From NCBI GenBank assembly GCA_910578795.1, contig CAJTSD010000065.1, forward strand, positions 1 to 16,577: a stretch of 16,577 nt of DNA. The letters are read 5' to 3'. This DNA comes from an uncultured Lachnospiraceae bacterium (GTDB taxonomy: Bacteria > Bacillota > Clostridia > Lachnospirales > Lachnospiraceae). This document shows, piece by piece, positions 1 through 5,875 of the stretch. A program made the position numbers and the translations under genes. Under the pieces are notes generated by a model, which saw only the letters and a list, made by a program, of their open reading frames with translations, ran no database searches and was not told the origin of the DNA. Each line of letters starts with the position of its first letter. Position 1 is the first letter of the stretch.

Positions 1-2
1 CC

Positions 3-506
3 CAATTAGACGAGGGGTGCGATATGCCTTTTGAAAATGTTGACTTATATGAGGTTGCAACGGATGTGGCTGCGGGGCTGGCGGATATAGCAGCGATAAA
101 GGATATTGAAATTGCTGTGACAGGGGAAACAGTCAGGATAAAAAGTGTCCGGCGGTTATTGACAGAAATTATATTTAATCTTTGCGATAATGCTGTCAAA
201 TATAATAAAGATGGCGGCATGGTGGAGATTTCTGTAAACAGAGAGGAAAATCAAGCTGTAATCTCTGTAAAGGATTCAGGAATTGGTATTCCGGCGGAAC
301 ATCAGGCAAGGATATTCGAGCGTTTTTACAGAGTGGATAAGAGCCGTTCTAAAGAGTCGGGTGGAACGGGGTTAGGGCTTTCTATTGTAAAACACGCCGT
401 ACAGTATTTGAATGGTCAGATTGATTTGCAGAGCAGTCCTGGAGAGGGAACAATCATACAGATTTTTTTACAAGAGGATAAAAATGATGTGATGCAGATT
501 TCCTAA
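3..506 (+). CDS. PhoR-like sensor histidine kinase, C-terminal part (5' end outside window)
   Basis: This is the ATP-binding half of a membrane sensor kinase that would phosphorylate a response regulator. The reading frame is open from base 3, so the gene starts before the window; the ATG at 24 is internal. Counting from that Met, the HATPase_c boxes appear in order: N box NLCDNAVKYN (52-61), G1 DSGIGIP (84-90), F box ERFYRVD (99-105) and G2 GGTGLGLSI (113-121). The F and G2 sequences are typical of the PhoR/WalK class. The H box and sensor domain lie upstream and cannot be seen. The stop at 504-506 is followed within 15 bases by Pho-box-like repeats, which fits a phosphate-sensing PhoR, but that specific role is inferred. 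Confidence 0.9.
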   Translation, partial: QLDEGCDMPFENVDLYEVATDVAAGLADIAAIKDIEIAVTGETVRIKSVRRLLTEIIFNLCDNAVKYNKDGGMVEISVNREENQAVISVKDSGIGIPAEHQARIFERFYRVDKSRSKESGGTGLGLSIVKHAVQYLNGQIDLQSSPGEGTIIQIFLQEDKNDVMQIS

Positions 507-517
507 GAAATTCAAAT

Positions 518-586
518 TTTACAAAAATTATACAAAATATAGCTTTTAGATTTTACAAAGAAGTCATAAGATTTGCTTTATATACT
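518..586 (+). promoter_or_regulatory. Pho-box-like repeat array with a -10 element
   Basis: TTTACA at 518-523 and TATACA at 529-534 are 11 bases apart, and a further TTTAGA (545-550) and TTTACA (552-557) lie about three turns after the first. A TATACT hexamer at 581-586 could be a -10 box, with no good -35 at normal spacing. Gram-positive PhoP binds TT(A/T)ACA-type repeats spaced about 11 bases apart, so an activator-dependent phosphate promoter reading rightward is plausible. No phosphate-transport gene follows. The expected target may have been displaced by the mobile-element scar to the right. Confidence 0.4.
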
Positions 587-724
587 CAATACAAACGCTA
601 ATGGTGGTTGATAATGCAATCTTTATGACATAAATATGCAATTCGTAAATTAGGGAATAGTGGTTTTATTTGAGTATAAAACGCTGTTCTCTTTTTTTGT
701 AAAAATGGTAGAGAGGGATAGGTC

Positions 725-808
725 ATGTTTACAAAAACTGTAAGTGCAGTATTGGAAGTCTCTGATTTTATAAGTGTTTTGGGATTGATATGGCTACAGA
801 AAGTGTAA
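725..808 (+). CDS. Possible 27-residue peptide, unknown function
   Basis: An ATG at 725 opens a 27-codon frame ending in TAA at 806-808, preceded by a purine-rich GAGAGGG (711-717) at about seven bases. The peptide starts MFTKTVSAVLEVSDF and ends in a hydrophobic stretch around ISVLGLIWL. It resembles the start of a secreted or membrane protein but matches no family I know. It lies in an otherwise gene-free stretch (507-889) and may be a chance frame or a leftover 5' end of a displaced gene. Confidence 0.2.
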   Translation: MFTKTVSAVLEVSDFISVLGLIWLQKV

Positions 809-816
809 ATACGCCG

Positions 817-845
817 TTGATTTAGGCAAAACACGCACATATAGG
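817..845 (+). promoter_or_regulatory. Putative promoter for the zinc-ribbon gene
   Basis: TTGATT (817-822) and TATAGG (840-845) are separated by exactly 17 bases, about 45 bases upstream of the start at 890. The -10 is a weak match, so this is a tentative call. Confidence 0.3.
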
Positions 846-889
846 AAATAGTAACAGAGAACGCATATATAGATAGGGGGCTTATTGGT

Positions 890-1540
890 ATGGGCGGCTA
901 TGGTTCGGGCGGACACAATAAGACGCACAAACAGCTTGAAAACTTCCGCAGGATTGACAGCTTTTCTTTTCATGATTACCTCAAAGGCGATAAATACCTT
1001 TTCTGCAAAGAAACTGTAAAATATCCGTTGTTCAGGGGTGATATTATCTACTATGTGGGAGAGGAAATGGCAGAGATCAGGGAGGGGGACTCTTACACTG
1101 ATTTGCTTTTATCCAGTGTGCCGGGGATTGATGGAAAGTCCACAAGGCTGTATTTCCACTGTCCGCATTGTGGAAAGCGCGTCAGATACCTTTACAGACG
1201 GCAGGAACATTATATGTGCCGGAGCTGTGCAAAGCTGAATTATGCGAGCCAGCAGAAAAGCGGCATGGACGGAATGCGGCTGAAAATGGAACGCATTGTT
1301 GAAAAGAAATTAGGATATACGCATTGGTGGAAAGATTATCCCGATACGCCTATACAGGACTTATGGTATATCCCGAAGCCGCCCTATATGCGGTGGGCGA
1401 AATACGAAAGACTTATGCAGGAGTTCCGGCAGCTTCAAAAGGATTATGAGCGTGAATTTTGGGTAGGACTTTCCAAGATTTGCTATGCTAGGGATATTGC
1501 GGAAATGGCGGTGCGGCAGCTTGATCGCTTGCGGAAATAG
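890..1540 (+). CDS. Zinc-ribbon protein of unknown function, mobile-element type
   Basis: A 216-residue soluble protein. It begins MGGYGSGGHNKTHK, a glycine-rich N-terminus I associate with a family of uncharacterised proteins carried on mobile elements. Two cysteine pairs, CPHC (91-94) and CRSC (110-113), form a probable zinc ribbon. The last 45 residues are rich in charged and aromatic residues and look helical. The start ATG has only a G-rich stretch (GGGGG) about ten bases upstream as ribosome site. Its neighbour is the type I toxin locus at 1579-1920, followed by an IS3-family remnant. Nucleic-acid binding is a reasonable guess from the zinc ribbon, but no function can be assigned. Confidence 0.75.
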   Translation: MGGYGSGGHNKTHKQLENFRRIDSFSFHDYLKGDKYLFCKETVKYPLFRGDIIYYVGEEMAEIREGDSYTDLLLSSVPGIDGKSTRLYFHCPHCGKRVRYLYRRQEHYMCRSCAKLNYASQQKSGMDGMRLKMERIVEKKLGYTHWWKDYPDTPIQDLWYIPKPPYMRWAKYERLMQEFRQLQKDYEREFWVGLSKICYARDIAEMAVRQLDRLRK

Positions 1541-1578
1541 GCGCAGGGCGGCGCTGCTGCCAAAACAGCATATTATAA

Positions 1579-1607
1579 TTGCCTGACAAAGAAATGTGTG
1601 CTATACT
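1579..1607 (+). promoter_or_regulatory. Promoter of the toxin mRNA
   Basis: TTGCCT (1579-1584) and TATACT (1602-1607) are separated by exactly 17 bases, with TGTGC directly before the -10. Transcription would start near 1614, giving a leader of about 80 bases before the toxin start. Reading frames that begin upstream of 1614 in this frame are therefore not translated. Confidence 0.65.
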
Positions 1608-1635
1608 TTGCATGGGAAACCATAGAGCCGGGCGG

Positions 1636-1684
1636 CTACCCTCTATTTCGGAGGGGCTAACCCTCCAGACGAAAGAAAGGAGGG
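1636..1684 (+). promoter_or_regulatory. Leader with alternating anti-Shine-Dalgarno elements
   Basis: Four short complementary blocks follow each other in the toxin leader: CCCTC (1639-1643), GGAGGG (1650-1655), CCCTCC (1661-1666) and GGAGGG (1679-1684). The last is the toxin ribosome-binding site. Pairing blocks 1-2 and 3-4 would hide it; pairing 2-3 would free it. Type I toxin mRNAs often carry such metastable leaders. The pairing is read directly from the sequence; the switching behaviour is inferred. Confidence 0.55.
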
Positions 1685-1692
1685 CGTTGCCA

Positions 1693-1788
1693 ATGATGAT
1701 TACATATTCTGACTTAGTTCAGACTGGAATATTCATTGTTGCCCTTATTGGATTGTGTTACACAGTTTTTAAGGGAAAACGAAAATAG
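1693..1788 (+). CDS. Small holin-like type I toxin (31 residues)
   Basis: The peptide begins MMITYSDLVQTGIF and consists of one hydrophobic membrane helix (about residues 9-26) closed by a basic tail, FKGKRK. This is the layout of the putative holin-like toxin group related to TxpA-type toxins, which damage the cell membrane when over-produced. The start is chosen at ATG 1693 (or 1696) because GGAGGG at 1679-1684 sits eight bases upstream; a longer frame would run through the promoter. The stop (1786-1788) overlaps a hairpin that also ends the convergent antisense RNA. The locus has its own promoter and terminator and a divergent antitoxin RNA, so it is self-contained. Toxicity is inferred from family and layout. 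Confidence 0.7.
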   Translation: MMITYSDLVQTGIFIVALIGLCYTVFKGKRK

Positions 1789-1814
1789 CCGCCACTACTG
1801 CCAATAGTGACGGC
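1776..1814 (-). terminator. Terminator of the antisense RNA
   Basis: GCCGTCACTA and TAGTGGCGGC (minus strand, 1814-1805 and 1797-1788) form a ten-base-pair stem with one G-U pair. A TATTTTCGTTTT tract follows on the minus strand only, so the hairpin serves the antisense RNA. Confidence 0.6.
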
Positions 1815-1885
1815 TGACCTTGTAAAAGGTTACTGCTAAAACTTATTCGGAGGGTAGAGCCGCTTCTATGGCTTTCCCTTTTTCT
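1776..1885 (-). ncRNA. Convergent antisense RNA antitoxin (RatA-like arrangement)
   Basis: A minus-strand promoter at 1892-1920 would start an RNA near 1885. It runs leftward through the toxin mRNA 3' untranslated region and ends at a hairpin (1788-1814) followed by a U-rich stretch on the minus strand. The RNA would be about 105-110 bases and fully complementary to the toxin mRNA's 3' end, including the last few codons. That is the layout of TxpA/RatA-type systems, where the antisense RNA drives degradation of the toxin message. A small internal hairpin, ACCTT-gtaa-AAGGT (1818-1831), is also present. Boundaries are estimates from promoter and terminator positions. Confidence 0.6.
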
Positions 1886-1890
1886 GTCTT
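1852..1890 (+). terminator. Terminator of the toxin mRNA
   Basis: GGG (1852-1854) plus GAGCC (1857-1861) pair with GGCTT (1870-1874) plus CCC (1876-1878), including one G-U pair, and are followed by TTTTT. The antisense RNA would begin inside this hairpin region. Confidence 0.6.
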
Positions 1891-1891
1891 T

Positions 1892-1920
1892 ACTATAGCA
1901 CATTTGGCAGCAGTGCGCAA
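1892..1920 (-). promoter_or_regulatory. Promoter of the antisense antitoxin RNA
   Basis: On the minus strand, TTGCGC (1920-1915) and TATAGT (1897-1892) are separated by exactly 17 bases, with TGTGC directly before the -10. It matches the toxin promoter in spacing and in this extended element, and both -10 boxes are near consensus. Confidence 0.65.
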
Positions 1921-1928
1921 GGGAAAAT

Positions 1929-2756
1929 GTGCCGCTTCGTGACATCTGCTGCCAGTTCTGTTTCACAAATATTCCGGTTATGTCTCATGCCCTGTCAATA
2001 AACACCCCCGTCAGAGCCACCACAAGCCCCGTATTTCGATTTTCCAGGCAGAACTATGGCGCTCCGAAAATAACTGTAGAACTGCGTAAAACCGGTGAAG
2101 TCATTTCGGAAAGAACAGTTGGTACCTATATGCGTCAAATGGGAATCCGCGCCCAATGGAGCAAGCCATGGACTATCACCACAAAAGATTCCGATTTCAG
2201 CACTGAATTACAAAATATCCTTGATGAACAGTTTAATCCTGACCGCCCGAATGCTGTCTGGTGCTCGGACATTACCTATATCTGGACAATAGATGGTTTT
2301 GTCTATCTGACCAGCATAATGGATTTATTTTCCAGAAAAATCATTGCCTGGACGCTTTCAGAAACACTGGAAGTATCCTGTGTGATTGATACTATAAACA
2401 AAGCCAAAGCCCGACGAGATATTGATCGGCCCCTGATAATCCACTCGGATCGTGGCAGCCAGTATGTTGCAAAGGAATATAAAAAAGCAACCGAAAATAT
2501 GCAGCGTAGTTATTCAAAGAAAGCGTTTCCGTGGGATAATGCCTGCATCGAATCCTTCCATTCGATTATTAAACGTGAATGGCTGAACCGTTTTAAAATC
2601 CGTGATTACAAACAGGCATACCGACTGATTTTCGAATATCTTGAAGCTTTCTACAATACCAAGAGAATCCATAGTCATTGTGATTATACGTCACCAGATG
2701 AATTCGAACGAGTATATGAAAGAACACACAGGGAAGCAGAGCTTTTGGCAGGTTAA
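1929..2756 (+). pseudogene. 5'-truncated IS3-family transposase OrfB (IS150-like)
   Basis: The DDE integrase core is recognisable from about base 2050 (NYGAPK) onward. The three catalytic residues are all present: D in WCSDITYI (codon 2268-2270), D in HSDRGSQY (2448-2450) and E in ACIESFHS (2550-2552). The C-terminal YNTKRIHS motif is present too. The first 40 residues of the open frame (from 1929) are not transposase-like and come from flanking DNA that happens to be open in the same frame. The usual N-terminal HTH of OrfA and the first part of OrfB are absent. With no left end it cannot mobilise itself, although the catalytic core reads intact. Confidence 0.85.
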
Positions 2757-2800
2757 AATGGGGAAAAATTTCTCATTTTAACTTGTACTAAATCTTGACA
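2040..2800 (+). mobile_element. IS3-family insertion sequence remnant, right part only
   Basis: This stretch holds the C-terminal two thirds of an IS3-family OrfB transposase and an apparent right end. OrfA, the start of OrfB and the left end are missing, so the element is dead. The right boundary is taken at 2800, where the minus strand begins TGTCAAGATTTAGTACAAG, a typical IS3-type terminal sequence. The left boundary near 2040 is where protein similarity begins and is approximate. It sits between the toxin locus and the terminator at 2810, inside a probable older mobile-element scar. Confidence 0.75.
2774..2800 (-). repeat. Right terminal inverted repeat of the IS remnant
   Basis: Read on the minus strand from 2800, the sequence starts TGTCAAGATTTAGTACAAG, the TG...-type end expected for IS3-family elements. 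No matching left copy is found in the window. Confidence 0.55.
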
Positions 2801-2809
2801 TAGAACCAG

Positions 2810-2833
2810 GGCGGCACAAAAAGCCGCCTTTTT
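2810..2833 (+). terminator. Rho-independent terminator
   Basis: GGCGGC (2810-2815) pairs with GCCGCC (2823-2828) across a seven-base loop and is followed by TTTTT (2829-2833). It lies ten bases past the IS right end and would stop rightward transcription out of the element. Confidence 0.7.
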
Positions 2834-2838
2834 CCATA

Positions 2839-2870
2839 CCCCAATTTTACCCCAATTTCTACCCCAAATT
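2839..2870. repeat. Three tandem CCCCAATTT-type repeats
   Basis: CCCCAATTT occurs at 2839-2847 and 2850-2858, and CCCCAAATT at 2862-2870, giving a period of 11-12 bases, about one helical turn. Regularly spaced repeats like these are found at the ends of integrative elements as arm-type integrase sites, and also in 3' ends of tyrosine-integrase genes. Which applies here is unknown. Confidence 0.5.
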
Positions 2871-3101
2871 TATAGGATATAAAGTTAAATACAGACAAAA
2901 TATGATAAACAATGTAGACATGAATAACATTGGACAAACTTAGTAAAATTAAGGGTTTAAAAGTATTATCACAAACAAAGACAAAATATGAGAAATTTTA
3001 TCAAATTAGATTATAAGTTTAATGCATTTTGCAAAATTATGTGATATGATAATAAAACAAATGTACGAAATAGAAAAATATGTGAAAAACGGGGGATATG
3101 T
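2871..3101. other. AT-rich intergenic region with a 13-base direct repeat
   Basis: No gene is seen here. The sequence AGACAAAATATGA occurs at 2893-2905 and again at 2979-2991. An XRE-type gene starts at 3102 with GTG after a GGGGG ribosome site (3091-3095); a TTTTGC / TAATAA pair near 3028-3056 could be its promoter but is weak. Confidence 0.4.
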
Positions 3102-3443
3102 GTGAAGTACAGACCGGAGTATGATAAGGAATTAATCGGGAAAAATTTAAGACGCTGTCGGCAGGCGAAAAATCTTTCTGCGGAACAGGTAAAGGAATAT
3201 CTTTGCCTTGGTTCGATTCAGGCGATTTATAAATGGGAAGAGGGGAAAAGTTATCCGCAGACGGATACCATGTTTGCGCTAATGGAATTATATTGTTATT
3301 TTTGGTGGATTATGATCTTGCAACGACTGGATGTATTTTTGAGATATGCAAGCTGTGTAAAACAGGGAAAAATGCGTTGGATTTTTATATTGCCTCTAAG
3401 CTTGGAGAGCTCTTTGGCGGCGGTCAGGAAGGGATTGCTGTGA
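3102..3443 (+). pseudogene. XRE-family HTH regulator, 3' end replaced by out-of-frame sequence
   Basis: The GTG start at 3102 follows GGGGG by six bases. Residues 1-63 read as a compact XRE-type DNA-binding domain: LIGKNLRRCRQAKNLSAEQ, then the recognition region around LGSIQAIYKWEEGKSYPQ and the closing ALMELY. After base 3293 this frame no longer looks like a regulator. The same DNA in the +2 frame encodes a PIN-like protein beginning LLFLVDYD. Relatives of such regulators are often only 70-100 residues, so the DNA-binding part may be nearly complete. The junction suggests that a deletion fused the tail of this gene to the next one with a frame change. Confidence 0.65.
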
Positions 3444-3843
3444 TTGTCAGTAATGACAGCGGTTTTCAGACTGTACGGGATTATTGGGATAAAAGGGCAG
3501 CACATAGGAGAAAGGTGCTGTTGTCCTCCTGCGTAGAGGACGGGATTGTTGGCGGTGGCGAGAATAATGAGCGGACGCAGGAATTGAAACGGTTGCGCAA
3601 AAACCTTACTATTGGAGGATACCATGCCGCTTACATGGAGAGAATGCGGATAAAAACCGTTATACAAAAGCTGTTTGAGGGTACGGAATATGAGAGCAGC
3701 ACGGAGGAAATTTGATTGAGGGGAAGGAAAAAACTCCTAAAGTGATATATTTGAACTGTCTGCACTTGTTTGGCAGAAGCAATGGGCTGGCGATTTATAA
3801 CAGGGTGAAAGCTTGTGATGAATTATATAAGATACATTTTTAG
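3290..3843 (+). pseudogene. PIN-like domain protein, internally deleted and frameshifted
   Basis: Protein-like sequence runs in the frame LLFLVDYDLATTG... from about 3290 to the TGA at 3713-3715. It includes GKNALDFYIASKLGELFGGG and AVIVSNDSGFQTVRDYW, which look like the second half of a PIN/NYN-type nuclease (a VDYEN-like start, then NALDF and an SNDSGF acidic motif). Between VDYD and KTGKNALDF only about 20 residues remain, where I expect roughly 60-70, so an internal deletion is likely. Similarity continues in another frame from about 3712 to the TAG at 3841-3843 (LNCLHLFGRSNGLAIYNRVK), consistent with a single-base loss near 3710. RNA cleavage would be the family role, but this copy cannot make a full protein. 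The family assignment is by motif recall only. Confidence 0.5.
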
Positions 3844-3873
3844 CAGGAAGAAAGGGAAAAGAAAAAGAGTACA

Positions 3874-4857
3874 ATGCAAATACAAAAGGAAAAAAATACA
3901 GATGCCCTGAAAATTTTGAAAACATATTTTGGATATGATTCGTTTCGAAATGGTCAGAAAGAAATCATTGATTCTGTTTTGGAGGGATGCGCTTGCAATT
4001 ATGCCGACAGGTGCCGGGAAATTCGTGTGCTATCAGGTACCGGCATTGCTGCTTTCGGGAATCACACTGGTAATATCACCGTTGATTTCGCTGATGCAGG
4101 ATCAAGTTCAGGCATTGAATGATGTAGGGATAGCCCCGGCATTTATCAACTCCTCATTGACGGAAGCGCAGATATCAAAAGCGCTTGATATGGCATTAAA
4201 AGGTACTTATAAGATTTTGTATGTAGCGCCTGAACGCTTGGAAAATGCTGGATTTTTACAGTTTGCACTCCATGCGGAGATTTCCATGGTTACGGTCGAC
4301 GAAGCGCACTGCATTTCGCAATGGGGGCAGAACTTTCGTCCGAGTTATCTTAAAATTGTTGATTTTTTAGAGCAGCTGCCAAGCAGACCGATTGTCAGTG
4401 CGTTTACGGCGACGGCTACAAAAGAGGTAAAAGCGGATATCGAATGTATTTTAAAGCTGGACTGTCCGAAAGTTGTGGTAACAGGCTTTGACAGGGAAAA
4501 TCTGTATTACAGTGTGGAGCATATTACGGGAAAGCACAAAGATGATTTTATCATATGCTTATGGTTTCAGGTGTTGGTGAAAACAAATTTAACAAATATG
4601 GTGAACGTTTTATTGCGTTAATCTCGGTATTCCTTTCTGAAAACCCAAATGCTGTATTTAGTGCGTCCGCTGAAGCAGATGAAGAACCAATTATCCGAGA
4701 AAACAAAAATAATGCAGGCGCTTCATGGACAGAGGAAGAAGATAACGGCTTAATAGGGGAATTTCAATCAGGAATGAAAATTTCCGAAATTGCGAAGGCA
4801 CATAGTAGAACAAATGGTGCAATCAGGTCCAGACTAAAAAAATATGCGTATATTTAA
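3874..4857 (+). pseudogene. recQ: recQ DNA helicase, frameshifted and internally deleted
   Basis: RecQ is a 3'-5' DNA helicase acting in recombination and repair. The first frame (3874-) gives LKTYFGYDSFRNGQKEIIDS. Near 3990 the reading shifts to LAIMPTGAGKFVCYQ (motif I), VTVDEAHCISQWGQNFRPSY (motif II) and SAFTATATK (motif III), up to about 4545. The rest of the helicase, the zinc/RQC region and most of HRDC are missing. Reading resumes in a third frame at LMVSGVGENKFNKYGERF (HRDC end) and the clostridial C-terminal tail with WTEEEDNGLI and RTNGAIRSRLKKY. The Walker A serine is Phe (GAGKF) and the usual GQDFRP is GQNFRP, so point changes have accumulated as well. About 300 residues are gone. 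It ends overlapping the convergent acetyltransferase gene by four bases. Confidence 0.9.
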
Positions 4858-5621
4858 TATTCCCGTATCTCGATTGCAGTGTAGGCATGACTGTAATGGT
4901 AGCCAAGCTTTTTCGCCAAGGAAACAGAATGTTTGTTCTGCGCATCCCAGCTGGGATATAGGTTTCGCCGTAAGCATTCTAAAATTAATTTTGCGCCGCA
5001 TATATAGGCGAGTCCTTTTCTGCGATATGCTTCTTTCGTATCAATTTCAATCTCGATTCCTTCACGGTATCTAGAATAAGAGGAGGCGCCGGAAACAATG
5101 GTATTGTTTTGGCATATAACCACACCTAAACCAAGTTTTTGGTACAGTTCATAAGTGGGGAATTGCGAAACCAAATCCGTGCTCCATGCTTCGGATTTAC
5201 AAAGTGTATAGAGCGGCTCGTCAATCATGCAAAGCTCATATTCTTTTGGCAAAGAGGAAACGGCATGCTTTAGTTTTTCCTTGTTGAAAATATCAGGCTC
5301 TTTTTTTATCGCATATCGTGAAACAATTTTGACTTTACTGCCGTAATGGTTTATGATTGCATTTTGCCATTCTTCATTTTGCGGAACCATAATCATAAAA
5401 TTTTGATGGCACCAATCGGGCTTGTAGGATACAAGCTCCATGTCCGGTTTTCCGGCAAAAAAGGTGAAATCACCAAGAATAGCCATGCCTGCTGTCGGAT
5501 TCTTCAAATCATTCGCATAAAGTTTGCCCATGATTCCTTGTAAACAAGACCATATCAGTGTTTCTTCCCAATTGCCAAATAAAGCGGAAATATTTTTGCC
5601 GGGGGGAATTTCATATATCAT
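4854..5621 (-). CDS. GNAT-family N-acetyltransferase (GNAT_acetyltr_2 type)
   Basis: A 255-residue protein that should transfer an acetyl group from acetyl-CoA to an amine; the substrate is unknown. The C-terminal GNAT fold shows the acetyl-CoA loop YRRKGLA (199-205) after EIEIDTKEA, and the late motif WDAQNKHSVSLAKKLGY (225-241). The N-terminal half, starting MIYEIPPGKNISALFG, has the layout of the large two-part GNAT family that includes ZmaR-like enzymes. The start at 5621 is preferred because AAAGGAG lies seven bases upstream; the open frame to 5807 has no such site. It appears intact, between a dead recQ on the left and the divergent fucO on the right. Confidence 0.8.
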   Translation of the reverse strand: MIYEIPPGKNISALFGNWEETLIWSCLQGIMGKLYANDLKNPTAGMAILGDFTFFAGKPDMELVSYKPDWCHQNFMIMVPQNEEWQNAIINHYGSKVKIVSRYAIKKEPDIFNKEKLKHAVSSLPKEYELCMIDEPLYTLCKSEAWSTDLVSQFPTYELYQKLGLGVVICQNNTIVSGASSYSRYREGIEIEIDTKEAYRRKGLAYICGAKLILECLRRNLYPSWDAQNKHSVSLAKKLGYHYSHAYTAIEIREY

Positions 5622-5806
5622 TGTATTACTCCTTTGCATGAACTTGCAGGAATTTGACAGCCATGAAGCTTTTATGCTGCCTGCTACCTGCTGGAACACT
5701 GAGTTTATATGCTTACGTATGCTTATTTTAGCATAAGTAAAGTGGAAAGTCACGAGGATTTTCAGTTGTGGTAAGATAAAAATTAGGAAAATGTTACAAC
5801 ATACCA

Positions 5807-5866
5807 TTGCTTAAAAATCGTATATATGGTAAATTTAAATAAATATAATATTAAAATGTAAAGGAG
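5807..5866 (+). promoter_or_regulatory. Putative fucO promoter and ribosome site
   Basis: TTGCTT (5807-5812) and TAAATT (5830-5835) are 17 bases apart; a better -10, TATAAT (5844-5849), lacks a good -35. AAAGGAG at 5860-5866 sits nine bases before the ATG. No catabolite (cre-like) operator was identified. Confidence 0.4.
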
Positions 5867-5875
5867 TGTAAGCGT

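Noticed and set aside
1579..1692. N-terminal extension of the small toxin
   Set aside because: The extended frame begins at the -35 box and runs through the leader; the transcript starts near 1614 and the ribosome site lies at 1679-1684.
1994..2000. TGTCAA as a possible left end of the IS3 remnant
   Set aside because: Only six bases match the right end and the following bases diverge, so chance is a sufficient explanation.
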